DNA of 6,916 bases from Bacteroides sp. (GTDB lineage: Bacteria; Bacteroidota; Bacteroidia; Bacteroidales; Bacteroidaceae). Made by a program: the position numbers and the translations under genes. The notes under the pieces are model-generated. The model saw nothing but the letters and a program-made list of their open reading frames with translations, did no database searches and was not told the DNA's origin. Each line of letters opens with the position of its first letter. The stretch's first letter is position 1. Location: the NCBI GenBank assembly GCA_019412865.1, contig DXOJ01000261.1:1-6916 (forward strand), in the 5' to 3' direction. Positions 1 through 6,580 of this stretch are shown one piece after another.

Positions 1-3
1 GTA

Positions 4-11
4 CAAAGGTA
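4..11 (-). promoter_or_regulatory. Possible outward-facing Bacteroides -7 element
   Basis: On the minus strand this reads TACCTTTG, followed by TAC, and matches the Bacteroides -7 consensus TAnnTTTG. It would drive a gene to the left of the window, divergent from ung. I see no TTTG-like -33 element at the usual 19-21 bp distance, so this rests on one 8-base match in AT-rich DNA. Confidence 0.3.
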
Positions 12-131
12 ACACAATAAATCAGAATAATACATTTATACCCGTTCTTTTTCGGAAGAAAGACGATAATTATCATTTATTAGCACACAATTCATCCTAA
101 ATCGGCGAGATACACAATTTTGCCTATCATT

Positions 132-163
132 CTTGATATTCTCTTGTAATATATCTACTTTTG
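132..163 (+). promoter_or_regulatory. Predicted promoter of ung
   Basis: TACTTTTG at 156-163 matches the Bacteroides -7 element TAnnTTTG. CTTG at 132-135 lies 20 bp upstream and is a one-mismatch fit to the -33 element TTTG. Transcription would start near 168-171 and leave a leader of about 22-25 nt before the ATG at 193. No operator-like repeat is visible around it. Confidence 0.55.
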
Positions 164-192
164 CCATTACATAAATTATCAAGTCCCACTTT

Positions 193-855
193 ATGGATGT
201 CAGAATAGAACCAAGTTGGAAACAACAATTACAAGAAGAATTTGACAAACCATACTTCGAAAAGTTGGTTACATTCGTCAAAGATGAATACAAACGGGCA
301 CACGTCCTCCCTCTCGGACATCAGATTTTTCATATATTCAATTCCTGTCCCTTCGAAAAGGTAAAAGTAGTTATCCTTGGACAAGACCCCTATCCCAATC
401 CCGGACAATATTATGGAGTCTGTTTTTCTGTGCCTGATGGAGTAGCTATCCCAGGTTCACTAAGCAACATCTTCAAAGAAATACACCAAGATTTGGGAAA
501 GCCAATTCCAACTTCTGGTAATTTGGATCGTTGGGTAGCTCAAGGTGTATTCCCGCTAAACTCTGTTCTTACTGTACGTGCGCACGAAACCGGTTCTCAT
601 CGAAATATGGGTTGGGAAATCTTCACAGACGCAGTTATCAGGAAACTAAGTGAAAAACGGGAGAATTTGATATTTATGCTTTGGGGAAGTTATGCGAAAG
701 AGAAACGATCTTTGATAGATACCAACAAACATCTGGTACTAACCACTGTTCATCCCTCTCCCCGCTCTGCCGAATATGGTTTCTTCGGTTGTAAACACTT
801 CAGTAAAGCCAATGCTTTCTTGCATAGCAAGGGAATAGAAGAAATTGATTGGTAA
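193..855 (+). CDS. ung: Uracil-DNA glycosylase, family 1, with variant motifs
   Basis: The enzyme cuts uracil from DNA to start base excision repair in the cytoplasm. At 220 aa it has normal family 1 length and aligns end to end with the fold. The water-activating loop is at residues 63-68 as GQDPYP, keeping catalytic Asp65 and Tyr67. The uracil-stacking Phe78 lies in CFSV, the uracil-reading Asn123 in PLNSVLTVRA, and catalytic His187 in HPSPRS. Two positions differ from the canonical GQDPYH and HPSPLS: His68 is Pro, and the Leu that wedges into the minor groove is Arg191. Many Bacteroides carry two ung genes (from memory of UniProt, UNG1 and UNG2), and this looks like the divergent second type. 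The ATG at 193 follows a good -7 element but has no clear ribosome site. The PAS-LuxR gene begins 47 bp downstream. Family assignment is very secure; full activity on uracil is inferred. Confidence 0.95.
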   Translation: MDVRIEPSWKQQLQEEFDKPYFEKLVTFVKDEYKRAHVLPLGHQIFHIFNSCPFEKVKVVILGQDPYPNPGQYYGVCFSVPDGVAIPGSLSNIFKEIHQDLGKPIPTSGNLDRWVAQGVFPLNSVLTVRAHETGSHRNMGWEIFTDAVIRKLSEKRENLIFMLWGSYAKEKRSLIDTNKHLVLTTVHPSPRSAEYGFFGCKHFSKANAFLHSKGIEEIDW

Positions 856-902
856 ATAAATGATTTCTCAAAACAAACTATCAGTACCCAGAAACATTCG
901 CC

Positions 903-1676
903 ATGAATAAATCAAACGATATCACCCGAGAAGAAATGTGGGCCAAGCAATGCTTGTCTGCTACCGATATTGATTACGCCGTGTGGGAACGGAATAAATC
1001 CATACTTCACCAACTTTCAAAAATCTGTCACAACTGCACATTTGTTGTCGATGTTTACAAATGCAATTACACGTATGCATCCTCGAATTTCGTTGATTTA
1101 CTGGGGTATGACAGTCACAAGATAGAAACTTTGGAAAAGCAGGGAGATTATTTAGAATCACGTATTCATCCGGACGACCGTGCGCAACTGGCAGCATTAC
1201 AGGTCACGTTAAGCCAGTTCATTTACAGTCTGCCTCTCGAACAGCGAAACGACTATTCCAACATTTACAGTTTCCGTATACTCAATGCCAAGCAGCAATA
1301 TATACGCGTCACTAGCCGACATCAAGTTTTGGAACAAGACCGTAACGGCAAAGCATGGCTCGTAATAGGCAATATGGATATTTCACCCGACCAAAAACAT
1401 TCCGAAACAGTAGACTGCACTGTCCTAAATCTGAAAAACGGGGAATTCTTCTCTCCTTCCTCTTTGCTAATGCCTTCTTCGCTCAACCTCACTAATCGGG
1501 AAATAGAGATATTACGGCTTATTCAAAAAGGGTTGTTAAGTAAAGAGATTGCAGACAAGCTATGTATCAGTATTCACACTGTCAATATTCACCGGCAGAA
1601 CCTGTTACGCAAATTAGGTGTGCAAAATTCTATCGAAGCCATTCGTTTGGGACAGGAAACCGGACTACTAAGTTAA
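903..1676 (+). CDS. PAS domain-containing LuxR-family transcriptional regulator
   Basis: This is a 257-aa cytoplasmic DNA-binding regulator. Residues about 42-162 look like a PAS sensor fold: a FVVDV strand, then SNFVDLLGYD near 61-70, the typical IHPDD at 88-92, and a closing strand WLVIGNMDIS at 152-161. The C-terminus, about 194-255, is a LuxR/GerE helix-turn-helix. It starts LTNREIEILRLI, carries the SKEIADKL turn, and has the recognition segment SIHTVNIHRQNLLRKLGV. There is no receiver domain, transmembrane segment or autoinducer-binding domain, so it is probably a one-component sensor; the ligand or cofactor cannot be read from sequence. It lies 47 bp after ung on the same strand with no TAnnTTTG element in the gap, so shared transcription is likely but unproven. 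The ATG at 903 has no obvious ribosome site, which is common in Bacteroidota. The target genes are unknown. Confidence 0.88.
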   Translation: MNKSNDITREEMWAKQCLSATDIDYAVWERNKSILHQLSKICHNCTFVVDVYKCNYTYASSNFVDLLGYDSHKIETLEKQGDYLESRIHPDDRAQLAALQVTLSQFIYSLPLEQRNDYSNIYSFRILNAKQQYIRVTSRHQVLEQDRNGKAWLVIGNMDISPDQKHSETVDCTVLNLKNGEFFSPSSLLMPSSLNLTNREIEILRLIQKGLLSKEIADKLCISIHTVNIHRQNLLRKLGVQNSIEAIRLGQETGLLS

Positions 1677-1713
1677 TTAACCCATACACCTTTTCCTGAA
1701 GCTACCAGTCTGT

Positions 1714-2298
1714 CTAAGGCATCCATTCCACCACACCCACCACCGGGTGCAATCTTCTCCATTCCTCAAATTCCGGATAACTACGTACACCATCCTGAAT
1801 CACAGCTTGATAATACTCCACTCCCATAATTTTTTCCGTATCAGGCGTTTCGTATTTCAATTTCAGGATAGCCAGTCTCATTTCATCTGTCAATACCGCA
1901 GAAATGCGTTCGGCCACCCTTTCAAAGTAGCCATCATAACGAGAGCCTTCTTGGATATGAATCATATCCATTTGCCAAAGTTCTCCCTCCATATCCTGAT
2001 ACCATGCATGCCACTCTATACACGCTTCTGCTGTATGTAATAAATTCGTATATTCAATCTTCTTTACGGACGTATTTTCCGCCAATTCAGCCATCGCCCG
2101 AAAGCTGGCAGACAAATCCAAAGGAGAAGTATAAATATGAAAATCAATATCCCGATGTTTCATCAATAATCCTGTACGCAACGAACCTACCAGATTCACT
2201 TTGGCACCAATCCCCTCCCATATCCGAACAATACGGGTATCCTCTATAATCTCCCAAGCTTTCTGCTGGTTACGTTTTGCCAATTCAAGAATATTCAT
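1714..2298 (-). CDS. Nucleotidyltransferase-fold protein, substrate unknown
   Basis: This 194-aa soluble protein has the polymerase-beta-type nucleotidyltransferase signature. Gly38-Ser39 is followed by Asp50 and Asp52 in GSLRTG...RDIDFHIY, and a third acidic residue, Asp111, lies in a strand reading WQMDMIHI. These are the elements expected to bind NTP and two metal ions, so the enzyme is probably catalytically intact. The C-terminal part, about 136-185, is helical and includes MGVEYYQAVIQDGVRSYPEF, a pattern I associate with stand-alone Bacteroidota proteins of this type. The substrate (small molecule, protein or RNA) cannot be told. No HEPN-type partner lies beside it, so a MNT/HEPN toxin-antitoxin pair is not supported. 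The ATG at 2298 has an AAGGA ribosome site 5-9 nt upstream and a -7 element at 2322-2329. The gene converges on the LuxR gene with a 37-bp gap and no visible terminator hairpin. Confidence 0.8.
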   Translation of the reverse strand: MNILELAKRNQQKAWEIIEDTRIVRIWEGIGAKVNLVGSLRTGLLMKHRDIDFHIYTSPLDLSASFRAMAELAENTSVKKIEYTNLLHTAEACIEWHAWYQDMEGELWQMDMIHIQEGSRYDGYFERVAERISAVLTDEMRLAILKLKYETPDTEKIMGVEYYQAVIQDGVRSYPEFEEWRRLHPVVGVVEWMP

Positions 2299-2321
2299 CT
2301 TTTCCTTATTAAGTAAGTATG

Positions 2322-2329
2322 CAAAAATA
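2322..2329 (-). promoter_or_regulatory. Predicted -7 promoter element of the nucleotidyltransferase gene
   Basis: The minus strand reads TATTTTTG, a full match to TAnnTTTG, 23 bp upstream of the ATG at 2298. The implied leader is about 17-20 nt and contains the AAGGA ribosome site. No good -33 TTTG is seen at standard spacing; the nearest is TTTA at 2353-2356, 23 bp away. Confidence 0.5.
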
Positions 2330-2363
2330 GGAAAAAGGATACATATATAGCTATAAATAACTA

Positions 2364-2394
2364 TTTAATCCCTTAATGGGTTGAGCTAACTTTG
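2364..2394 (+). promoter_or_regulatory. Predicted promoter of the helD-like gene
   Basis: TAACTTTG at 2387-2394 matches the Bacteroides -7 element, and TTTA at 2364-2367 is a one-mismatch -33 element with 19 bp spacing. Transcription should start near 2400, giving a leader of about 35 nt. That leader ends in the purine-rich AAAAAGAGATT directly before the ATG at 2436. Confidence 0.55.
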
Positions 2395-2435
2395 CCTGCA
2401 ATTTCAATTCTTCATCATACAACTAAAAAGAGATT

Positions 2436-4499
2436 ATGATATTCAATCAAACAGAGAAACAGGAAAAAGAGTATTTACAGCAAGTCATAACCACTATCCA
2501 TGATACGATTAACACTACCAGTACTTCCGTCAAAGAGCATATAGACACCCTGCAGGAGTACAAGGATTATCTATGGTCGAACAAAGATATCGATCCCCAC
2601 GAAATCCGTTCCATGCGCGAAAGCATATTAAATCATTTTGCATTAGGTGAAAATGTAATTGACAAACGCAGGCGACTAAGCAAAATACTGGATATCCCCT
2701 ATTTCGGACGAATCGACTTTCAGGAAAAGAAAGACAAAAGCCAAGTTAGTCCGATCTATATAGGAATACATACTTTCTATGACCTCAATCAAAAAAAGAA
2801 TCTGATTTACGATTGGCGAGCTCCTATTTCAAGCATGTTCTACGATCATGAATTAGGCGAGGCGTTCTACTCCTCTCCGGCAGGCAAAATTAACGGGACG
2901 ATCTCACTCAAACGCCAATATCGTATTCGCAAAGGAAAAATGGAGTACATGATTGAAAGTTCCGTAACTGTTCATGACGATATTCTGCAAAAAGAACTAT
3001 GTTCCAATGCCGACAATAAAATGAAAAATATCGTCACGACAATTCAGAGGGAACAGAATCAGATCATCCGTAATGAAAACGCTTCTGTACTTATTATACA
3101 AGGTGTTGCCGGTTCAGGAAAAACCTCTATCGCCCTCCATCGTATTGCCTACCTGCTTTATGCACAGAAAGGACAGATTTCTTCCAAAGACATATTAATC
3201 ATCTCCCCCAATAAAGTATTTGCCGATTACATTTCTAATGTACTTCCGGAACTTGGCGAAGAGACCGTTCCCGAAACCAGCATGGGGCAAATTCTGTCGG
3301 ACGTAATTGACAACAAATATAAACACCAGAATTTCTTCGAACAGGTGACGGAACTATTAGAAAACCCGACACCCGACTTTATCGAACGGATACAATACAA
3401 AGCCTCCTTCGAGTTTATATCACTACTTGACAAATTCATCCTTTACATGGAAAACAACTATTTCAAAGCAACAGACATAAAACTCACCAAATACATCACC
3501 ATTCCTGCCGAATTTATTAACGAACAATTCAAACGATTCCACCGCTATCCCATACGTCAACGATTTGAGACTATGACAGATTACATCCTGGAAATGATGC
3601 AACTACAATATAATCTCACAGTTAGCACTCCGGAGAAAAACCAACTAAAGAAAGAGATAAAAAAGATGTTCGCGGGAAATAACGCTCTCCAAATCTATAA
3701 AGACTTTTTTGAGTGGATCGGAAAACCGGAGATGTTCAAGACACGCAAAAACCGCATACTAGAGTATGCGGACTTAGCCCCTTTGGCTTATCTGCATATC
3801 GCATTAAATGGGAATAACGCCCAATCTTACGTCAAACACCTTCTGATAGACGAAATGCAAGACTATTCTCCCATACAATACAAAGTGATTCAAAAACTTT
3901 ATCCGTGTCGAAAAACAATTCTTGGAGACACTTCCCAATCCGTCAATCCTTATGGTTCTTCCACTGCCGATATGATTCAGAAAGCATTTGCAACAGGAGA
4001 AATAATGAAACTTTGCAAAAGCTATCGTTCTACTTTTGAGATCACCAGTTTTGCACAAAAAATTCAACCGAACAATGAATTAGAACCGATTATGAGACAT
4101 GGGGAACACCCCAAGATTCTTCCATTCAAAAATACAGAAGAAGAGATCCAAGGTATTGCGGATTTAGTAAACTCCTTCAGGAACTCCCATTATACCTCAT
4201 TAGGGATTATCTGCAAAACAGAATCCCAAGCAAAAGAACTTGTTCAAAAGCTCCAGATATATGCAAACGACATCTCACTTTTGTCCAATCAAAGTTCTGC
4301 TTATGTAAAAGGGATTATCATCACTTCCGCCCATATGGCGAAAGGACTGGAATTTGACGAAGTAATCATTCCGCAAACAGATGATAAGAACTATCATTCC
4401 AATATTGATAAAAGTATGCTTTATGTGGCAACCACAAGGGCTATGCACAAGTTAACTTTGACTTATTCTGTTTCTTCACCCAGTTGTCGGTTCCTGTAA
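2436..4499 (+). CDS. helD: HelD-like superfamily 1 helicase / RNA polymerase-recycling ATPase
   Basis: This 687-aa protein belongs to the UvrD/Rep-related HelD group. Residues about 1-85 are helical and coiled-coil-like. They are followed by the HelD hallmark block: IPYFGRIDF at 87-95, YIGIHTF at 108-114, YDWRAPISSMFYD at 125-137 and LKRQYRI at 158-164. The ATPase motifs are intact: Walker A GVAGSGKT (223-230), Walker B LLIDEMQDY (469-477), motif III LGDTSQS (496-502), SYRST (529-533), motif V SAHMAKGLEFDEV (631-643) and motif VI YVATTRA (663-669). The stretch from about 265 to 440, between motifs Ia and II, is the insertion expected for the HelD clamp arm. Bacillus subtilis HelD removes stalled RNA polymerase from DNA; this role is inferred here. 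At 687 aa it is somewhat shorter than B. subtilis HelD (about 770). It has its own promoter, with DUF1905 72 bp downstream. A nucleic-acid helicase role is the alternative. Confidence 0.88.
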   Translation: MIFNQTEKQEKEYLQQVITTIHDTINTTSTSVKEHIDTLQEYKDYLWSNKDIDPHEIRSMRESILNHFALGENVIDKRRRLSKILDIPYFGRIDFQEKKDKSQVSPIYIGIHTFYDLNQKKNLIYDWRAPISSMFYDHELGEAFYSSPAGKINGTISLKRQYRIRKGKMEYMIESSVTVHDDILQKELCSNADNKMKNIVTTIQREQNQIIRNENASVLIIQGVAGSGKTSIALHRIAYLLYAQKGQISSKDILIISPNKVFADYISNVLPELGEETVPETSMGQILSDVIDNKYKHQNFFEQVTELLENPTPDFIERIQYKASFEFISLLDKFILYMENNYFKATDIKLTKYITIPAEFINEQFKRFHRYPIRQRFETMTDYILEMMQLQYNLTVSTPEKNQLKKEIKKMFAGNNALQIYKDFFEWIGKPEMFKTRKNRILEYADLAPLAYLHIALNGNNAQSYVKHLLIDEMQDYSPIQYKVIQKLYPCRKTILGDTSQSVNPYGSSTADMIQKAFATGEIMKLCKSYRSTFEITSFAQKIQPNNELEPIMRHGEHPKILPFKNTEEEIQGIADLVNSFRNSHYTSLGIICKTESQAKELVQKLQIYANDISLLSNQSSAYVKGIIITSAHMAKGLEFDEVIIPQTDDKNYHSNIDKSMLYVATTRAMHKLTLTYSVSSPSCRFL

Positions 4500-4559
4500 T
4501 AGAATATAACATCGAAAATTAATTGAGAGAAAAAGAACAACCAATCTCCTATTATTACC

Positions 4560-4567
4560 TATTTTTG
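4560..4567 (+). promoter_or_regulatory. -7-like element overlapping the start region of the DUF1905 gene
   Basis: TATTTTTG matches TAnnTTTG exactly but ends only 4 nt before the first ATG at 4572. Transcription would begin at about 4572-4575, so either the mRNA is leaderless or translation begins at the in-frame ATG at 4587. There is no -33 TTTG at the normal distance, so readthrough from helD is also possible. Confidence 0.4.
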
Positions 4568-4571
4568 TACA

Positions 4572-4883
4572 ATGGAAAATAAAGGAATGAAATACGAGTT
4601 TACCGCAAAAGTATGGAACTACTCATCAACTGTTGGAACGGGCGGTTGGCACATAGCCTGCCTGCCGAAAGAGATGTCCAAAGAAATAAGAGAGAATCTC
4701 GGATTCTTAGAGGAAGGCTGGGGACGGTTGAAGATGACGGCCAAAACAGGCAATACCCAATGGGAAACCGCAATCTGGTTTGACACCAAACTTGATACTT
4801 ATTTACTTCCTCTCAAAGCGGAAATCAGAAAAAAGGAAAAGATCACAACTGATAAAGAAATAGAGATTATGATTTGGATTTAA
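4572..4883 (+). CDS. DUF1905 domain-containing protein
   Basis: This 103-aa soluble protein matches DUF1905 over nearly its whole length. It has KYEFTAKVW near the N-terminus (residues 7-15), then GGWHIACLPKEMSKEIRENL (24-43), EEGWGRLKMTAKTGNTQWET (47-66) with a glycine-rich turn, and a closing LLPLKAEIRKKEKI (78-91). The domain is a small beta-barrel-like unit whose biochemical role is not established. In some bacteria it is fused to a YdeI-type domain, which is absent here. The start could be the ATG at 4572, or the in-frame ATG at 4587 (residue 6), which would begin the protein as MKYEFTA and suits the family better. It lies 72 bp downstream of the helD-like gene on the same strand and could be read through from it or driven by the -7 element at 4560-4567. 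A hairpin follows 33 bp after the stop. Confidence 0.85.
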   Translation: MENKGMKYEFTAKVWNYSSTVGTGGWHIACLPKEMSKEIRENLGFLEEGWGRLKMTAKTGNTQWETAIWFDTKLDTYLLPLKAEIRKKEKITTDKEIEIMIWI

Positions 4884-4916
4884 AACAAACGATAAGAAGA
4901 ACTACCCGCAAAACAA

Positions 4917-4944
4917 GAGCCGCTTGAACAATCTCAAACGGCTC
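4917..4944 (-). terminator. Rho-independent-type hairpin between convergent genes
   Basis: GAGCCG (4917-4922) pairs with CGGCTC (4939-4944). After one C/A mismatch, TTGA (4924-4927) pairs with TCAA (4934-4937), leaving a 6-nt loop. On the minus strand the stem is followed by TTGTTTTG, so it best fits termination of the ATPase-nuclease gene that ends at 4975. The plus-strand flank is less T-rich (CGTAACTCCTTT), but the same stem lies 33 bp after the DUF1905 stop and could act both ways. Confidence 0.75.
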
Positions 4945-4974
4945 CGTAACTCCTTTAACAACATGGTTATCGAG

Positions 4975-6531
4975 CTAATACAGCCACCGGTCTATATTCC
5001 TTTTTTCTGCACTGAACTCCACTCCAACTTTAACCAACTCACGCCCGTCTACCTGATAAGGTATCAGATAGCCTTTTTCATCAATCTGCTGCAAAGCCTG
5101 TTCGGCAGTACCATTCAGTTTAAATTCAAATACATAAATATACTTCGGAGTTTTCACCACTGCATCCGCCCGTCCGCGGGCACTAAGAACCTCTGCTCCG
5201 GTAAATTGTCCCATCAATTTGAATACTAAGTAAAATACAACTTGATAATGACGTTCGGTCTTTTCGTTCAGTTCATAAGGGAAATCTGCGAAGAAAGCTT
5301 GTAAGCGGGTAAGAAAAGCGTCAACATCACCACTCTCCAATTCACGTACAAATTTACCTAGATAAAAGCCCCGTTCATCATCTACCACTGATGTGTAATA
5401 AGGAACCAAAAAATCCATAAATCCATATCGTACTTCATCATTGGGAAATTTCAGCAGGTAGTTTCCAAAACGCTTGTCATACCCCTTTATAGTCAAATAG
5501 CCACTCTGATAAATCAACGGAATCGGATTATTAGCATCTACCCTATATTCCATAAACGAAGAAGCATTGGCTTCTACCCCATCAATCAACGTACGCAAAT
5601 CATACTCACTCTTTTTAAGCAGTTCGACTAAAAAAGTAGGAGTACCGGTTTGGAACCAATAGTTACTAAACTTATACCCGTCAAAAACGTTAAGCACACT
5701 GAATGGATTGAATACTCCTTCCGCAAACTCACAAAAATGATAACCGTCATATAAAGCCGTCATCTTATTTAATGTTTCTTCATAAGTCAGTTCATTTGTT
5801 TCTGCCAATCGATTCAGTTCAGGAATAAAAGTATCCTCCAATTCTTGTCGTGTAATACCACAAATCGTGGCATACTGCGGCTTCATACTGATATCATTCA
5901 GTTGATTCAAATCACTGAACACACTGACTTGCGCAAACTTAGTCACACCGGTAAGGAAAACAAAACGAAGATAACGGTCAGAACTTTTCAGTACACCATA
6001 GAAGGCCTTCAATGTCTTACGATAGTCATCAAGCAAAGCGTCATCACCCAATGCCTGCAACAAAGGTTTATCATATTCATCCACCAAGACTACGACTCCA
6101 CGACCAGACTGTTCACAGGCTCGGCGAATTACACCCGCAAAACGTCCGGAGAGAGTTTCCTCATCCTCCCCTTTGCCATATTTCAGTTCCCATTGCGTCA
6201 ACTGCCTGCTAAGAATTTCGACTAAAGCCTGGGGAGAATCATATTTTTCCGCGTTTAAATCCAAATGAAATAGCGGATATGTCTTCCATTCCTTTTCCAT
6301 ATCAGCTATGGCCAACCCTTCAAATAATTCTTTCTTACCTTCGAAATAAGCTTCAAAAGTAGAAAGAAGAAGACTCTTGCCAAAACGACGAGGACGACTT
6401 AAAAAATAAGGAGTCTCCGTTGAAGCAATTCTCCATACAAGAGCAGTCTTATCCACATAAAGATAATCTCCTTCACGAAGTTTCTCAAAAGTCTGTATTC
6501 CAATAGGAAGTTTACGTAATATCCCGTCCAT
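4975..6531 (-). CDS. AAA-ATPase-like / PD-(D/E)XK nuclease-domain protein
   Basis: This 518-aa protein has an N-terminal AAA-ATPase-like domain (PF09820 type) and a C-terminal PD-(D/E)XK nuclease-like domain (PF08011 type). It opens with the family pattern LPIGIQTFEKLREGDYLYVD. The Walker A-like loop is SRPRRFGKSLLLS (45-57), with Lys52, and Walker B is VVVLVDEYDKP (146-156). A sensor-like strand FLTGVTKF is at 192-199. The nuclease core shows GRADAVV (Asp456) followed by FEFKLN (Glu469, Lys471). These key residues are all present, so both activities are plausible. The function is unknown; the family is often multicopy in Bacteroides, and mobile or host-conflict roles are speculative. I chose the ATG at 6531 rather than a farther in-frame ATG at 6678. 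It has AGAGGA upstream and the family N-terminus, and the extra 49 residues would cover the predicted promoter. The gene ends 30 bp before the shared terminator. Confidence 0.88.
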   Translation of the reverse strand: MDGILRKLPIGIQTFEKLREGDYLYVDKTALVWRIASTETPYFLSRPRRFGKSLLLSTFEAYFEGKKELFEGLAIADMEKEWKTYPLFHLDLNAEKYDSPQALVEILSRQLTQWELKYGKGEDEETLSGRFAGVIRRACEQSGRGVVVLVDEYDKPLLQALGDDALLDDYRKTLKAFYGVLKSSDRYLRFVFLTGVTKFAQVSVFSDLNQLNDISMKPQYATICGITRQELEDTFIPELNRLAETNELTYEETLNKMTALYDGYHFCEFAEGVFNPFSVLNVFDGYKFSNYWFQTGTPTFLVELLKKSEYDLRTLIDGVEANASSFMEYRVDANNPIPLIYQSGYLTIKGYDKRFGNYLLKFPNDEVRYGFMDFLVPYYTSVVDDERGFYLGKFVRELESGDVDAFLTRLQAFFADFPYELNEKTERHYQVVFYLVFKLMGQFTGAEVLSARGRADAVVKTPKYIYVFEFKLNGTAEQALQQIDEKGYLIPYQVDGRELVKVGVEFSAEKRNIDRWLY

Positions 6532-6555
6532 GATTTTTCCTCTATTTTGATTATT

Positions 6556-6563
6556 CAAAGATA
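6556..6563 (-). promoter_or_regulatory. Predicted -7 promoter element of the ATPase-nuclease gene
   Basis: The minus strand reads TATCTTTG, an exact TAnnTTTG match, 24 bp upstream of the ATG at 6531. It leaves a leader of about 20 nt with an AGAGGA ribosome site. A TTTG on the minus strand (6588-6591) lies 24 bp further upstream, longer than the usual 19-21 bp, so the -33 element is uncertain. Confidence 0.5.
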
Positions 6564-6566
6564 CGC

Positions 6567-6580
6567 ATTTCCATGGGAAT
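6567..6580. promoter_or_regulatory. 14-bp near-perfect palindrome inside a promoter, possible operator
   Basis: ATTTCCATGGGAAT is an inverted repeat with a CCATGG centre and one mismatched pair. It lies 3 bp upstream of the predicted -7 element of the ATPase-nuclease gene, in the -33/-7 spacer. A regulator bound there would block RNA polymerase. An operator role is inferred from position only. Confidence 0.3.

Noticed and set aside
36..293. 85-aa minus-strand reading frame across the ung 5' end
   Set aside because: Its first part is antisense to ung, and the rest covers the predicted ung promoter. No ribosome site or recognisable domain is visible.
1747..2249. Two plus-strand reading frames (97 and 81 aa) opposite the nucleotidyltransferase gene
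   Set aside because: Their compositions look like shadow translation (rich in Ile, Ser, Pro, His), they show no domain, and they lie opposite a gene with clear catalytic motifs.
1714..2298. Toxin-antitoxin interpretation of the nucleotidyltransferase
   Set aside because: There is no adjacent small partner gene (HEPN or other); the neighbours are a convergent regulator and a divergent HelD-like gene with its own promoter.
5845..6225. Plus-strand reading frames inside the ATPase-nuclease gene
   Set aside because: They are antisense shadows of a well-supported coding region, with no family features.
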